From Athripsodes cinereus (Eukaryota > Arthropoda > Insecta > Trichoptera > Leptoceridae), in the NCBI GenBank assembly GCA_947579605.1, contig OX388305.1:20721542-20785541 (forward strand): 64,000 bases of DNA. Direction: 5' to 3'. The stretch's first letter is position 1. Each line of letters starts with the position of its first letter. This document shows positions 45,134 to 57,275 of this stretch, in pieces. Made by a program: the position numbers and the translations under genes. The notes below the pieces were generated by a model. The model worked only from the letters and a program-made list of their open reading frames with translations. It ran no database searches and was not told the origin of the DNA.

Positions 45134-45574
45134 TTATTCAAATAATATCGTCTTTACATTTTCATTATAACACAGTTGAACATACTTAATACAATCATAA
45201 AAAAAATATGTCTTCCACACTAGCCATAGGGCTGTGTTGTGGCAGAAATACCAATGAGATATAAAACAATAGGTATTAACTAGGTAGGTATGTTGTATAT
45301 GATACGCATACATATGTGAACTTCCTTAAGGAGTGCACAAGACAGAGTTTCGACGCTTATGAATCGACTTAAGGCTTGGTTAAGAGTACTATTTTATGTT
45401 ATATTATATACAACATACCTACCTAATTATTACCTATTCAAATAGATTGACTATGGATGAGTGTGATCAATTGGAATGATTAATCTGAAGTGGTTCAAAA
45501 ATATGTTTAAATATGGCCTATCTCATTCTTTTCGAGAGATTTTAACCACAAGTTTGCTGACTGTTTTGTACCTT

Positions 45575-45935
45575 ATGAAAACTGTAGTTTGAATGGTTTA
45601 AACATAAATTTTAAAAAGACGAAAGTTCCAGTGTTTGAAAGAGATAACAAAGGAACGGTTTGCAAAATAATTAAGGTTGGAGCAAGTGAGTAGAAATGTT
45701 TATTTAGGAAGTTTTTTTGCGAGGAATGGAAGAAGAACGGTGCACTTTGACTCATAATCAACAATGGCAATTTGTCAAATATGGCAAAAATGCTGTTGCA
45801 CAACACCGTTCTGTTACCATCACTTTCGCATGCAAGCGAAACATGGACGTCGTTGAAGAAGGATGAAAGTGGAATAAATGCTGAGAACCATAGTTGGTAA
45901 AACGTTGCGTGATAGAGTGAATAATGAAAAAAAAA
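45575..45935 (+). pseudogene. LINE reverse transcriptase fragment, family A (upstream part)
   Basis: Plus strand, in several frames: LNINFKKTKVPVFERDNKG, then YLGSFFARNGRRTVHFDS, then LLHNTVLLPSLSHASETWTS, LKKDESGIN. The last block matches 24754 onwards (LVHNAILVPTLMYANESWTW, LKDESGIN), so it is the same LINE family. It preserves the part between the RT palm and the thumb that the other copies lack. Frameshifts and stops occur; it breaks off near 45935 in A-rich sequence. The minus-strand frame 45962-45573 is a shadow of this fragment. Confidence 0.65.
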
Positions 45936-46907
45936 TAATAAGTTTACATGAAATTCGTACAAGGGGGGTCTTAAAAATATATATAGGTTCGAGTATAATG
46001 GCTTGTATGTTGTAAGAAATGTTTATTTATTTACGACAGTTATAAAAATATCAAAATTACAGTGAAACTAAACAGGGTTTAAATCGTGTATAAAAATTGT
46101 CTGAAACTGTTTTGCTACTGTAAAATCGAAAGCCGTTTATTTATTTATTTATTGATTTATTTATTTTATAAAATAAACGGCTATAAGCCTTTAACATAAA
46201 AATAAATAATTTACATATAAATATAAAAAATATAAAAAAGTAAACATACAACCAAGAACCCATTACATAATCAATGGAGAATAAATATTAAGTTAACAAA
46301 ATAATAAAAAAATAAAATAACATTTGAGTACATTGCTTGAATAAATAAATAAAACGTTATATTCTGTATCAGGAACATGAATGTATGAATGTAAGTCTTA
46401 TGCGTACCTATTTACAAACTGTTGGTTATAATAAGTTATATCATGCTTATCAAAGGATCAACCAGATGTAAAATATGTAATATCAATGTATACTCGTATA
46501 CGAATTATATGAAGTGCGGAGGCGTTGTTGGCATTTTTCACATTATCGTATCACTCGGGTGAAAGAGACTTCGCCTCTTGCCTCAGGACATTGAACAATA
46601 TAAAGTTATACATGTATAGATCTTATGTTAAATGTAATAAAGTACAGAGAGAAAGTGTTATATTATGTGGTTACTCTATACTAAGACAGTGGTACACAAC
46701 TCCCGGGCTGCGGAAGGAACATAAAGGTCAACCCCTTTACGAGTCTTTATTAACGATATTTAAAACGAAGCATGACCCAGCAGAACATATGATATTTGAA
46801 ATTCTTATACCTTTTTCAAAGGTTGTTAGATAAATCTGGCGTTAGATCAAACATTTTGAGTGCTAGGAAATTTAAAATTTCTGGAAATCTAAGATCTAAA
46901 AAGTCCT
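45936..46907. other. AT-rich region with retroposon tail and one unidentified frame
   Basis: 46131-46182 is a retroposon tail with a hairpin: AGCCGTTTATTT and its complement AAATAAACGGCT surround a TTTA repeat, then ATAAGCCTTTAACAT. The forward frame 46525-46833 (102 aa) has a balanced composition (SYHSGERDFASCLRTLNN, GYSILRQWYTTPGLRKEH) but no domain I recognise; it may be a transposon relic or chance. Nothing else was seen. Confidence 0.35.
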
Positions 46908-47090
46908 TTCCTCTACTATTCCTTAACGCTGTATCCTAAGTGAGAGAGACTGGGAAGCCACATAGATCTATCCTACCATACTTCTTTCGCTTATCTTCCT
47001 TCATACAATTTCTCATATACCCATTCGTCAATTTCTATCACTCAACACACGGCAGTTCTTGAGAATATGATCCTCCTCAATTACACATTT
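46908..47090 (-). pseudogene. LINE tail, family A, degraded
   Basis: CTTAACGCTGTATCCTAAGT, GAGAGAGACTGGGAAGCC, TAGATCTATCCTACCATAC and TTGAGAATATGATCC follow the family A tail order (compare 24260-24430). Many changes; not open. Confidence 0.55.
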
Positions 47091-48781
47091 TCATTTCTTA
47101 CAATCAAAGTCCCCCTTTTACATAGTTGCCCATGATAAAATTATGAAACGGTGATCGTTCCACAGCAATAAAAAAGTTTGGATACTACCTACTGTAATAA
47201 TATACCTACTAAATATGAAGTATGCTCTGACAATAGCTTACTTCAGATTTTTGCGAGTGTACAAGTAGGCGTATTTGAATTTCCCGCAAAACAGTTTTAG
47301 AAAGGCAAGTATTTATAAGATATTAAATGTTAGATCATTGAGAGATCTCTTCTCATTCAGGAAGATATTCTAAGAAAACGCTTGCTTACAATAAGGTATT
47401 GATTTATTTATATTTTTAGCAATGACATCTTATGAAAAAGTTATATTGCAAACAAAAAACATTATTAGTTAAAGTATCAAATTTCTCATAAAATTCGAGA
47501 AGATACCTCAAACTTCTCAAGAATGGAAGGAGTTTGTATTTTAGAGAGGAGTCAAACTTATACAAAAGAAAAAAATACAATAGTAACGCATCAATCAAAA
47601 AGAAAAACAAAATAAAAATAATATATTTTAGCCATTATGGATGTTGTGAAATTTTCTACTTAGAAACAGCTCGATCGTCACATTTTATATAATAGATGTG
47701 TCACCACTCTAGAGTTGAATAAGTCTTTTAAATAAACGGCTAAGTTATTATTTACAGGCGGGATTCAGCTAAATTTTAGCCATTTGGTTGAATCACAAAG
47801 TAACGTTAAACGCTGAGCATTTATGTAAGTAATTCTATCAAAAACTATAGGCCGGTTAAGCATAATGCGGCAAAATTATTTGAATTAAGTCCGTTTCGCT
47901 ATCATTGAGGCGCTAAGAGTGTTGTTTTTAATAAAGGCGTGTGCAGTTGGTGTAGGTATTTTTTCAAGTTTATTCACCAAGAATAATCTAAATATATTTA
48001 TATTGTTTAAAACTGTTTGCTGTCCATCATCAAACTTCTTCTGTGGACAAATTTGTTACAGTAGAAATTTAATCGGTTAAATGGAAGTTCCCATTCTTCT
48101 GAGCTATTTGGGAAGTCGATGAGTCTCAATCATTGTTAAGAATTGTTGAGAGAATGAATAATGAAATATAAACTTAAACTTTTAGAATACATATCTTAAA
48201 TAGATATTTCTAAAACTTAATATTTTCTGGTTTCTTTGTTTAAGGTTGTGTTAAAAATATCTCTATGACTTTTTACTATAAAGCGGAAAGCCACCGAACT
48301 GGCTAAATCAACTATCGGACGACAACACTTATATTGTACTTGTTTACATTTGTGAGTGAAAAACAATTGCGGCAATGAAAACTTTGACACTTTTACTTAT
48401 CTATATGTGAATTGAAATGTAAGTAATACATAAGTAATATAATGATTATTCTTCAGAGAGCAATAAAGAGATTTATTATTTGCTTAACTTTGTTTTGTTT
48501 AGTACTTTGAACATGTCAGATCCAAATGTTTTATTAAAGTGTTTTATTATAATTTATTTGAATTAATTATAATGAGTGTATATTTTACTTGTTCCTATTG
48601 TTTGTCACAACTTACCTTAACACTACTTATAAAAGTTTATTTTTAGCTTCTCGCATATCCTTTGGGTATACAAAGTTTGAATCAATGTAAATTAGAGTGT
48701 TTTGAATATTTTGTGATAGGTTTTTACAATAGAGAAATAAATATTAATTTACAGTTAATTATAACAAGGATATTCGGTGTT
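47091..48781. other. AT-rich region, no gene seen
   Basis: No coding sequence recognised. The minus-strand frame 47416-47610 is Phe/Leu-rich without motif. No terminal repeats identified. Confidence 0.5.
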
Positions 48782-48862
48782 GAGTAAGAGAAATTGGATA
48801 AATGCTGAGGAAGCGAGAGAAGTATGTTAGGACAGATCTACATGGCGTTCCGTTCTCCCTGC
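48782..48862 (+). pseudogene. LINE tail, family A, split by the long-LTR element
   Basis: Plus strand: GAGTAAGAGAAATTGGATAA, ATGCTGAGGAAGCGAGAGAA, TCTACATGGCGTTCCGTTCT, CCCTGC. This is the NVEEAKEVC...RSTWRSVL segment of family A. It is interrupted at CTGC by the LTR element; the remaining bases of the tail (CTGCCTATCTCACC) reappear at 57259, giving the empty target site and proving the insertion order. Confidence 0.7.
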
Positions 48863-51409
48863 TGCTACATCCACGGACGAGCACACAAATTGATACGATA
48901 TCGTCCCACTGGGACGATCGCACCATATTCATACATATTATCTAAAGAGAAATTATCAATAACATTTAAAGAAATGAATTCTATATTATCAAGAAAATGA
49001 ATTTACATGAATAGTACATAAGAAAAGTATATAAATTGGCTCGTAACCCCCAGCTTCGCTACATACATTTTGCAATGTACGTAAGCGAAACACATAGAAT
49101 AGAAATTATATTTAGAGAAAGTATATAAAGATTAATATATTGGCTCAAGTTCATGTCTAGGTATGATTCTACTTAGTCTGCAAGAGGAATGTATTGTGTG
49201 AGTGACAGGTACATAGATATACTTACATAAAGTTCAGAGAATTCCTTATCCTTCGGTTTCATCATTTTCTTATGGTCATCATATCATTACTACAGAATAT
49301 ATATAGGTAATTTAAGCAATTGAAATCCATAGTGATTCTTCAGTTAAGTATTTATCTCAGTGGATTAACTAATCCAGGCTTAAGCAACATAGGTTAACTC
49401 TCCAAGTAGACATTATTTCAGATTGATACTTATTTCCAGGTTATATTATAGTACACATTTCAATAATAGATACTCCTTGTTAGACATTTATCCCATATAG
49501 TTACAATCAGGATTCAAACCTGAGCTTGTCATTGATAATCAAACATTTATATGTAAATCTTGTTCCGGAATTGAACCGGGAATAACTATTTAATGGTACT
49601 TTTATTGTTGGTCATCAATACACGCTGTGTATATCATTGGGGAATTACTATAATTATGAGATACGAAAACATATTTTGAGGTTATAACAGACATATTATA
49701 TTGAAATAGAAGTGGCATTGTGAAATATACATAATTACATAAACATATTAATATACATGGTACAGAGAACAGATCTAAATATAAGCATTGTCAACCTTTT
49801 ACAATGGTGAGTTTATTTACTTGGCAAGTTACATTATTTATTTATTGGAGCCGTGGATATATGTAAGTATAAATTATCACAAGCATTCGCTTTAGTTTAT
49901 ATAATAAAAAAAACCACGGAACACCATTACTAGAAATGAGAATTAAACTAGAGGTTACATACTCAGATACGAATACTACTTTAAGAATAATGAAGGATTA
50001 TTCAATCCAAATTATCGCAAAAAGAATTTATGACTTTAGCAAACTGTTACATATGGAAGATCCCGAACATTTCTGACTTGAAATTCTGTTATCGACTCCA
50101 TTATAAAATACGTTAACCAACAGACATTACTATTCAACATAAACAATGCTTCAATTATATTGAGATAACAGTTACAGGTAACAGTGACAATGTAAAAAGA
50201 CAAATAGATTAGATAGCTATACATATACAATCATAAGGTTTTGGTCTGTTCAGATATGTTATCAGGCCTTTGGAATACATACATAATATATTATTTTGGT
50301 ACTTACAAGATTTTCAACTACAATTGGTTGCATGTACAAACGAGACAGTGGTTATCCTATAATGAAACTACGGGTCGCTACACTTGGGTTGAAATATTCT
50401 ATACGCAAGATGACAAACGCAAGGGACTCCTGATTCCTAGCACATGATGTCAATTGCTCTCCTTGAAACGAAGGATTCCGCATGAGATAAGAATATCACA
50501 GCCAGATGACTGTGCAAAGCCTTCTCTTTCCACTACAGGTGTTGATATAAAGGTACTCTCACGGATCGCGAACAGGTGGTCATATATCACTTTGATAGTT
50601 CCACATTCCTTTCTCTATTTTGCCACGGACGAAGCCTCTATCAGGGAAGGTTCCTGTTACTCGAAGTAGTATATTCTGTGCAAACTATAATTATTCCAAC
50701 TGTTGATTTATTGCACTTGTTGCGTTATCCTCGAAACAATCATATATGTTTTATGCACGATTTAGAGTATTATCGGATAGCATTTCCACGAATAACTTAA
50801 TTATGGTGATCATTATTATAAGACATTGAAGTTTTTCTACTGATGGCAATGCAATAGTAATCATTCCTTTATTTTATACGGTATTATCACTTTGACCACA
50901 TATTGTACTATTCTTTGATAAACATGGTTTCTAATTTACTTTACGGAGAAATTTACAAAAATACACGTTGCGTGACGACATTATCGTTACGTCCTTTTCA
51001 CTGAATTATCACTACCTTTACTCGTAAGATGAGTTATTAATTAACTGGACCGGACAGATAGATATTTATACAATATAAATAATTAAATACAATATACAAT
51101 TTTGAATTGAAACGAACGATTTCGCGCCAACATTATGGCATGGCTAAGAAGCCAGGCGGGAGGTAATTACGTCACCATGGTCCGAATTCAACTGACTGCA
51201 AGAGGACGCGATCGGGACAAGAAACGTTTAACGGTTATTCTTCAAGGGAATGAGAATCATACGATGTTGGGCCGAGTGCACCAGCTAGTCACGTGTTCTT
51301 TGTAACGTACAATTATTATTATTATTATGGATGACTCATGGACAACAAATGACTGTAGGAACATTAGCCAGTATGAACTTCTTACACCGCGATTATTTAA
51401 TGCGTAGCA
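48863..51409 (-). repeat. 3' LTR (about 2.55 kb)
   Basis: From TGCTACATCCACGGACGAGC to AATGCGTAGCA (plus). From about 48968 on it matches 54817-57258 without indels (constant offset 5849) and, where I compared, without substitutions. The first ~105 bp differ. It contains short frames (50036-50230, 50241-50447, 50454-50669, 50576-50800), duplicated exactly in the other LTR, with no known domain. A 19-bp palindrome ATCGTCCCACTGGGACGAT is at 48900-48918. Confidence 0.85.
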
Positions 51410-51430
51410 TTCTCCCTTTCGGCCCCTCTT
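51410..51430 (-). promoter_or_regulatory. Polypurine tract of the long-LTR element
   Basis: Minus strand AGAGGGGCCGAAAGGGAGAA directly abuts the LTR start TGCTACGC. This fixes the orientation of the element. Confidence 0.7.
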
Positions 51431-51483
51431 GAAAATTTGAAGAGAAGCGACAAATTTTCAAGTTCCCCAATTATACAAAAAAA

Positions 51484-51605
51484 ATTGAGAACCACTACAA
51501 AAAAATGTTGAGAACCACTGGTTACATGAAAAGATTGAATACCACTGGTCACAAAAAGTTGAGTACCACTGGTTACATAAAAAGTTGAGAACCATTGGAT
51601 ACATA
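51484..51605 (-). repeat. 25-bp tandem repeat, about five units
   Basis: Plus-strand units of the form TTGAGAACCACTGGTTACAT with AAAA spacers, partly diverged (ATTGAATACCACTGGTCAC, GTTGAGTACCACTGGTTAC). In the minus frame they read VTSGTQLF-like octapeptides, but there is no sign of translation. Confidence 0.8.
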
Positions 51606-54600
51606 AGCAACTATATAGGTACCCAAATACAGACAAACAATTCAAAAAATGGTAGCTTATATACCATTACAATGTTTCTTACATCCTATAGCCCGTTCAA
51701 TTATTATTAAACACTCCCGGTAAATTGCCCATAGTCAAAATTGATGCGAACTGTTTTCATATTTTGACTTACACTTCTTAATAATAACACAAAATTCACA
51801 TTGGTTGTTTTAGTACGGGGCTCCTATCAAAAGTCTGATAGCTACAATCATAACAATATAATAGTACATAGAGGTGTGTATATATATAGACATGTGCATA
51901 TGTGCATGTATACGAAAAATACAGGTTATGAAAACAACAACTTTAAACATTTTACAATACAATCTTACAAGAAACTCAGGATCTGTATTACGTTTCAATA
52001 TACGGTCCGTTCTACATTGGCGATAACATTATTCTCTTCAATAATTTATCAACATACGTACGTTACATTGATGGATTCATTTACTACGATCGACGACAAG
52101 TTAACATTTTAAACATGACAAACATATAAAACAAAAGTTACATACTTAAGAAGTTGGTTTACATCATTTTCGATTCCGGTTACATGTATCCAACAAGGGA
52201 AAAGCAACATAAAGGAATTTAAATAATTATAAACAATTTTGTATAGATGGAATTAGAGATACCACATTTACGCTTCATTTTACCCATTAAGCTTAATAGC
52301 ACTCATATACAAGTGATTTCATGTACCATGTACCATACAAAGATATTGGCAAAGCACAGAAAGAAATCATACATAATAAGGACATATACATATTAGAAAA
52401 ACAATTTACACGCAGACATGACATAATGGTACATCACGACGACTGCAATCACATTTACAGTAACCGATATTCATTAATGGCGTCAAATCCTTCTACGCAT
52501 ATTACATAGACACAGTTCTCACACAGAGACAGATTTCTCACATAGAGATAATCTCAGAGGGAGCTACCCTCACACAGGCTTAATACATGACAAATACATT
52601 GAACAACTTTCGATCTTCGCTACACAATATACAAGTTACAAGTTCAATAAATTCTAATATACATCATTATTCAAATTCAACATTTACTTCTTCATACAGG
52701 GCTCACCTTTCATAAACAGATTCATACATCATCTTTATTCACTAACATACAATTAATCAAAATTATCCCATTGAATATCTGCAGCCAACATTCCACTACA
52801 GGGTTTATTCTGTGTCCTTCATAAGCCATTCCGTTCAATGTCAAAATGTTCTATCACATTTTCCAATGTATTCAAGCAACATAACAATTTTTTTCACAAA
52901 GTCACAAAATTATATTATTCAACAAGGGATATACTACATCCAAACATTTCCAATTACAATTCATAAGAGATTACTACGTGTCCTACGCGGAATTAAACGT
53001 CATATAAACTCAAACTTCAAAATAATAGGCATGAACGATTAGCAATCACATTGTCTACATTCATCAAAAAGAGCTTCACGATTTATCTTTCACACATCCA
53101 GATAACATCGTCTCTATATTGATTACACAAAAGTCACAAAAAAAAGTATTTAAATACATCTCTCCTATCACGGCTTTACATATTACATAAACATAACTCA
53201 TTTTTTTATCAAAGAGCGTTCGTTAGTTTACCTTTACGGAACAATTCACTAAACGGACTCAGTTCTCAAATAAACAAGGCATAGTTTACTTCAATATTTC
53301 ACGATGGTAATAAGCCGCAAAAGTCTCATTATAACATTTCAAGAAAATTAATTACTTCACAAAAGATAACAAATTCCGAACACAAAGGGTTAATATTCAA
53401 CAGCAAAAATTCTACATCGTTACATGGTTACTTCTTTAATTTCCAAAAAAAATTTACAAAACATCATTCTACTATTTACGTTAATGTCAAAATTTTCAAC
53501 GATGGTCATCAAAGGGTTAACTGTTTCTTTACTAAATTCAAAAATTCAGTAACAGTTCACATATACTTGACATAAAAAAAATTCAATTATTATTCACAAA
53601 GGGTTAACAAATTCGGTCAGGTTTCACTAAGGGTTAAGTGTATTTATTTTTTAAGTTTCGTGAACGGTCGTGAAGGTTTAACATTATTCATTTCGATTTA
53701 TTTTTAACTTTAATTTTCTCAAAACAAAAATATTTGTTTAATATTATTCATCATTATTATTTCGTCACATCACTACGTACGCACATAATGATATATTCTT
53801 ATCAAAATTCTACTACGCATATTACACAACGACGATCATTTAATATTATTTCTCCAAGGGTTCAATAAGGATATTTATTCCAAATACAACATTTTACTGT
53901 TTCAAAAAATTTTATTCAATTTAATATCGATTTTTATTCTCAGTTCGAAAATGAATTTACTATCAAAATAACATTACAGCAAAATTCTGTTTATCGGTAA
54001 AGTTCTTTGTACACTTTGGTTTACCATACCTATAACACTATGGGTACATATTATTTCGTTTCATTCCAATATTATTATTTTCAACTATACATTTTACTAG
54101 TAATCTGGAGTTCCCGTTTCGCGCGTGAATATTTTTATTACATTGTTGCGGTAGGTCTGTACGATGTCTCTTTCTCTCGCGACGTATAGGTATGTACCTA
54201 TTATGCTGTGTATAGATATGTATACTACTTGTTCGCACACCGCACGCTTCTCGCGATGCACAACTACGGTATAATATTATATCCATCCTTACGGCGTTCG
54301 ATATTATAGATACACACTATATCTTCGTTATGTTATGTTGGTCGGTTTGCGATGTTTTGCTTACCGCTTAATACGAAACATTACGATGGAATATTCTCTA
54401 CAATACAATTCTTTCTCATACGGCATCGATTTTTTACTCCACATTATAACAATACTCGCGACAAACGTTTGCGCTATACACCAATACATTTATTTTTTTT
54501 TTAAATACGGACATTTAAATTATCTATCTTACGATTCCTGTTTCATTTTTTTAAAATTGTTTTCATATACATACACACACCAAATTATTACATTTTCAAT

Positions 54601-54709
54601 TAATATCAATACACATAATTACACAATAAAGATAAGAATTCTGAACCTTACAATTATACACCCTCACCACACAATACATTTAAAATTCCGGGCCAACAAT
54701 TATACGAAT

Positions 54710-57258
54710 TGTTAAATCACGGACATAGCCCACAAATGTGATACGATATCGTCCCACTGGGACGATCGCATCACATCATTTTACAGAATTATCACAAGAG
54801 AAATTATCAAATATTTAAAGAAATGAATTCTATATTATCAAGAAAATGAATTTACATGAATAGTACATAAGAAAAGTATATAAATTGGCTCGTAACCCCC
54901 AGCTTCGCTACATACATTTTGCAATGTACGTAAGCGAAACACATAGAATAGAAATTATATTTAGAGAAAGTATATAAAGATTAATATATTGGCTCAAGTT
55001 CATGTCTAGGTATGATTCTACTTAGTCTGCAAGAGGAATGTATTGTGTGAGTGACAGGTACATAGATATACTTACATAAAGTTCAGAGAATTCCTTATCC
55101 TTCGGTTTCATCATTTTCTTATGGTCATCATATCATTACTACAGAATATATATAGGTAATTTAAGCAATTGAAATCCATAGTGATTCTTCAGTTAAGTAT
55201 TTATCTCAGTGGATTAACTAATCCAGGCTTAAGCAACATAGGTTAACTCTCCAAGTAGACATTATTTCAGATTGATACTTATTTCCAGGTTATATTATAG
55301 TACACATTTCAATAATAGATACTCCTTGTTAGACATTTATCCCATATAGTTACAATCAGGATTCAAACCTGAGCTTGTCATTGATAATCAAACATTTATA
55401 TGTAAATCTTGTTCCGGAATTGAACCGGGAATAACTATTTAATGGTACTTTTATTGTTGGTCATCAATACACGCTGTGTATATCATTGGGGAATTACTAT
55501 AATTATGAGATACGAAAACATATTTTGAGGTTATAACAGACATATTATATTGAAATAGAAGTGGCATTGTGAAATATACATAATTACATAAACATATTAA
55601 TATACATGGTACAGAGAACAGATCTAAATATAAGCATTGTCAACCTTTTACAATGGTGAGTTTATTTACTTGGCAAGTTACATTATTTATTTATTGGAGC
55701 CGTGGATATATGTAAGTATAAATTATCACAAGCATTCGCTTTAGTTTATATAATAAAAAAAACCACGGAACACCATTACTAGAAATGAGAATTAAACTAG
55801 AGGTTACATACTCAGATACGAATACTACTTTAAGAATAATGAAGGATTATTCAATCCAAATTATCGCAAAAAGAATTTATGACTTTAGCAAACTGTTACA
55901 TATGGAAGATCCCGAACATTTCTGACTTGAAATTCTGTTATCGACTCCATTATAAAATACGTTAACCAACAGACATTACTATTCAACATAAACAATGCTT
56001 CAATTATATTGAGATAACAGTTACAGGTAACAGTGACAATGTAAAAAGACAAATAGATTAGATAGCTATACATATACAATCATAAGGTTTTGGTCTGTTC
56101 AGATATGTTATCAGGCCTTTGGAATACATACATAATATATTATTTTGGTACTTACAAGATTTTCAACTACAATTGGTTGCATGTACAAACGAGACAGTGG
56201 TTATCCTATAATGAAACTACGGGTCGCTACACTTGGGTTGAAATATTCTATACGCAAGATGACAAACGCAAGGGACTCCTGATTCCTAGCACATGATGTC
56301 AATTGCTCTCCTTGAAACGAAGGATTCCGCATGAGATAAGAATATCACAGCCAGATGACTGTGCAAAGCCTTCTCTTTCCACTACAGGTGTTGATATAAA
56401 GGTACTCTCACGGATCGCGAACAGGTGGTCATATATCACTTTGATAGTTCCACATTCCTTTCTCTATTTTGCCACGGACGAAGCCTCTATCAGGGAAGGT
56501 TCCTGTTACTCGAAGTAGTATATTCTGTGCAAACTATAATTATTCCAACTGTTGATTTATTGCACTTGTTGCGTTATCCTCGAAACAATCATATATGTTT
56601 TATGCACGATTTAGAGTATTATCGGATAGCATTTCCACGAATAACTTAATTATGGTGATCATTATTATAAGACATTGAAGTTTTTCTACTGATGGCAATG
56701 CAATAGTAATCATTCCTTTATTTTATACGGTATTATCACTTTGACCACATATTGTACTATTCTTTGATAAACATGGTTTCTAATTTACTTTACGGAGAAA
56801 TTTACAAAAATACACGTTGCGTGACGACATTATCGTTACGTCCTTTTCACTGAATTATCACTACCTTTACTCGTAAGATGAGTTATTAATTAACTGGACC
56901 GGACAGATAGATATTTATACAATATAAATAATTAAATACAATATACAATTTTGAATTGAAACGAACGATTTCGCGCCAACATTATGGCATGGCTAAGAAG
57001 CCAGGCGGGAGGTAATTACGTCACCATGGTCCGAATTCAACTGACTGCAAGAGGACGCGATCGGGACAAGAAACGTTTAACGGTTATTCTTCAAGGGAAT
57101 GAGAATCATACGATGTTGGGCCGAGTGCACCAGCTAGTCACGTGTTCTTTGTAACGTACAATTATTATTATTATTATGGATGACTCATGGACAACAAATG
57201 ACTGTAGGAACATTAGCCAGTATGAACTTCTTACACCGCGATTATTTAATGCGTAGCA
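54710..57258 (-). repeat. 5' LTR (about 2.55 kb)
   Basis: Starts TGTTAAATCACGGACATAGC and ends AATGCGTAGCA. It is collinear with 48863-51409, including the 19-bp palindrome at 54748-54766 and the four duplicated short frames (offset exactly 5849). Two B-box-like words (GGTTCAATTCC and GGTTTGAATCC on the minus strand, near 55420 and 55366) are carried in both LTRs. Confidence 0.85.
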
Positions 57259-57275
57259 CTGCCTATCTCACCTTT
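57259..57275 (+). pseudogene. Remainder of the split family A LINE tail
   Basis: CTGCCTATCTCACCTTT continues the LINE tail cut at 48862 (canonical CTGCCTACCCCACTTGGG). The first four bases are the second copy of the CTGC target duplication. Confidence 0.65.

Larger units (their letters stand above)
51410..54709 (-). other. Internal region of the long-LTR element, non-coding
   Basis: G-poor on the plus strand and without long frames. It starts at the polypurine tract and a 25-bp tandem repeat (51484-51605). It contains at least four scattered AAGGGTTAA-type words (near 53386, 53514, 53596 and 53624). The frames at 51801-52112 and 54335-54715 show no gag, protease, polymerase or integrase motif. 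It may serve only as RNA packaging or spacer sequence. Confidence 0.6.
48863..57258 (-). mobile_element. Long-LTR, non-coding LTR retrotransposon (LARD-like)
   Basis: Two direct repeats of about 2.55 kb flank about 3.3 kb. The termini are TGCTAC...GTAGCA, and CTGC is duplicated outside (48859-48862 and 57259-57262). On the minus strand the inner side of the 48863-51409 repeat is preceded by AGAGGGGCCGAAAGGGAGAA, a good polypurine tract, so the sense strand is minus and the 5' LTR is the one at 54710-57258. No convincing primer-binding site was assigned; TGGCCCGG lies about 14 nt inside the 5' LTR. The internal part has no frame longer than 126 codons and none with gag or pol motifs, so the element is non-autonomous. 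Its superfamily cannot be decided from the sequence. Confidence 0.82.

Noticed and set aside
46525..46833. 102-codon forward frame with balanced amino-acid composition
   Set aside because: No motif, no recognisable splice context, no repeat partner in the window. Reported only as an unidentified frame.
48891..48900. LTR start at TGATACG, where strong identity begins
   Set aside because: No target duplication results. Starting at TGCTAC (48863) yields inverted termini with GTAGCA, a CTGC duplication and a reconstructed LINE target.
50036..50800. Four short frames present identically twice (also 55885-56649), as if conserved genes
   Set aside because: Their identity follows from lying inside the duplicated LTR. 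None has a domain, and they overlap on different frames.
51484..51605. CRISPR-like regularly spaced repeat
   Set aside because: Units are contiguous and degenerate with no unique spacers, in a eukaryotic retroelement. It is an ordinary tandem repeat.
54335..54715. 126-codon frame next to the 5' LTR as a possible envelope-like protein
   Set aside because: Only AT-driven hydrophobic residues. It is on the strand opposite to the element's sense, with no signal peptide or furin-type pattern.
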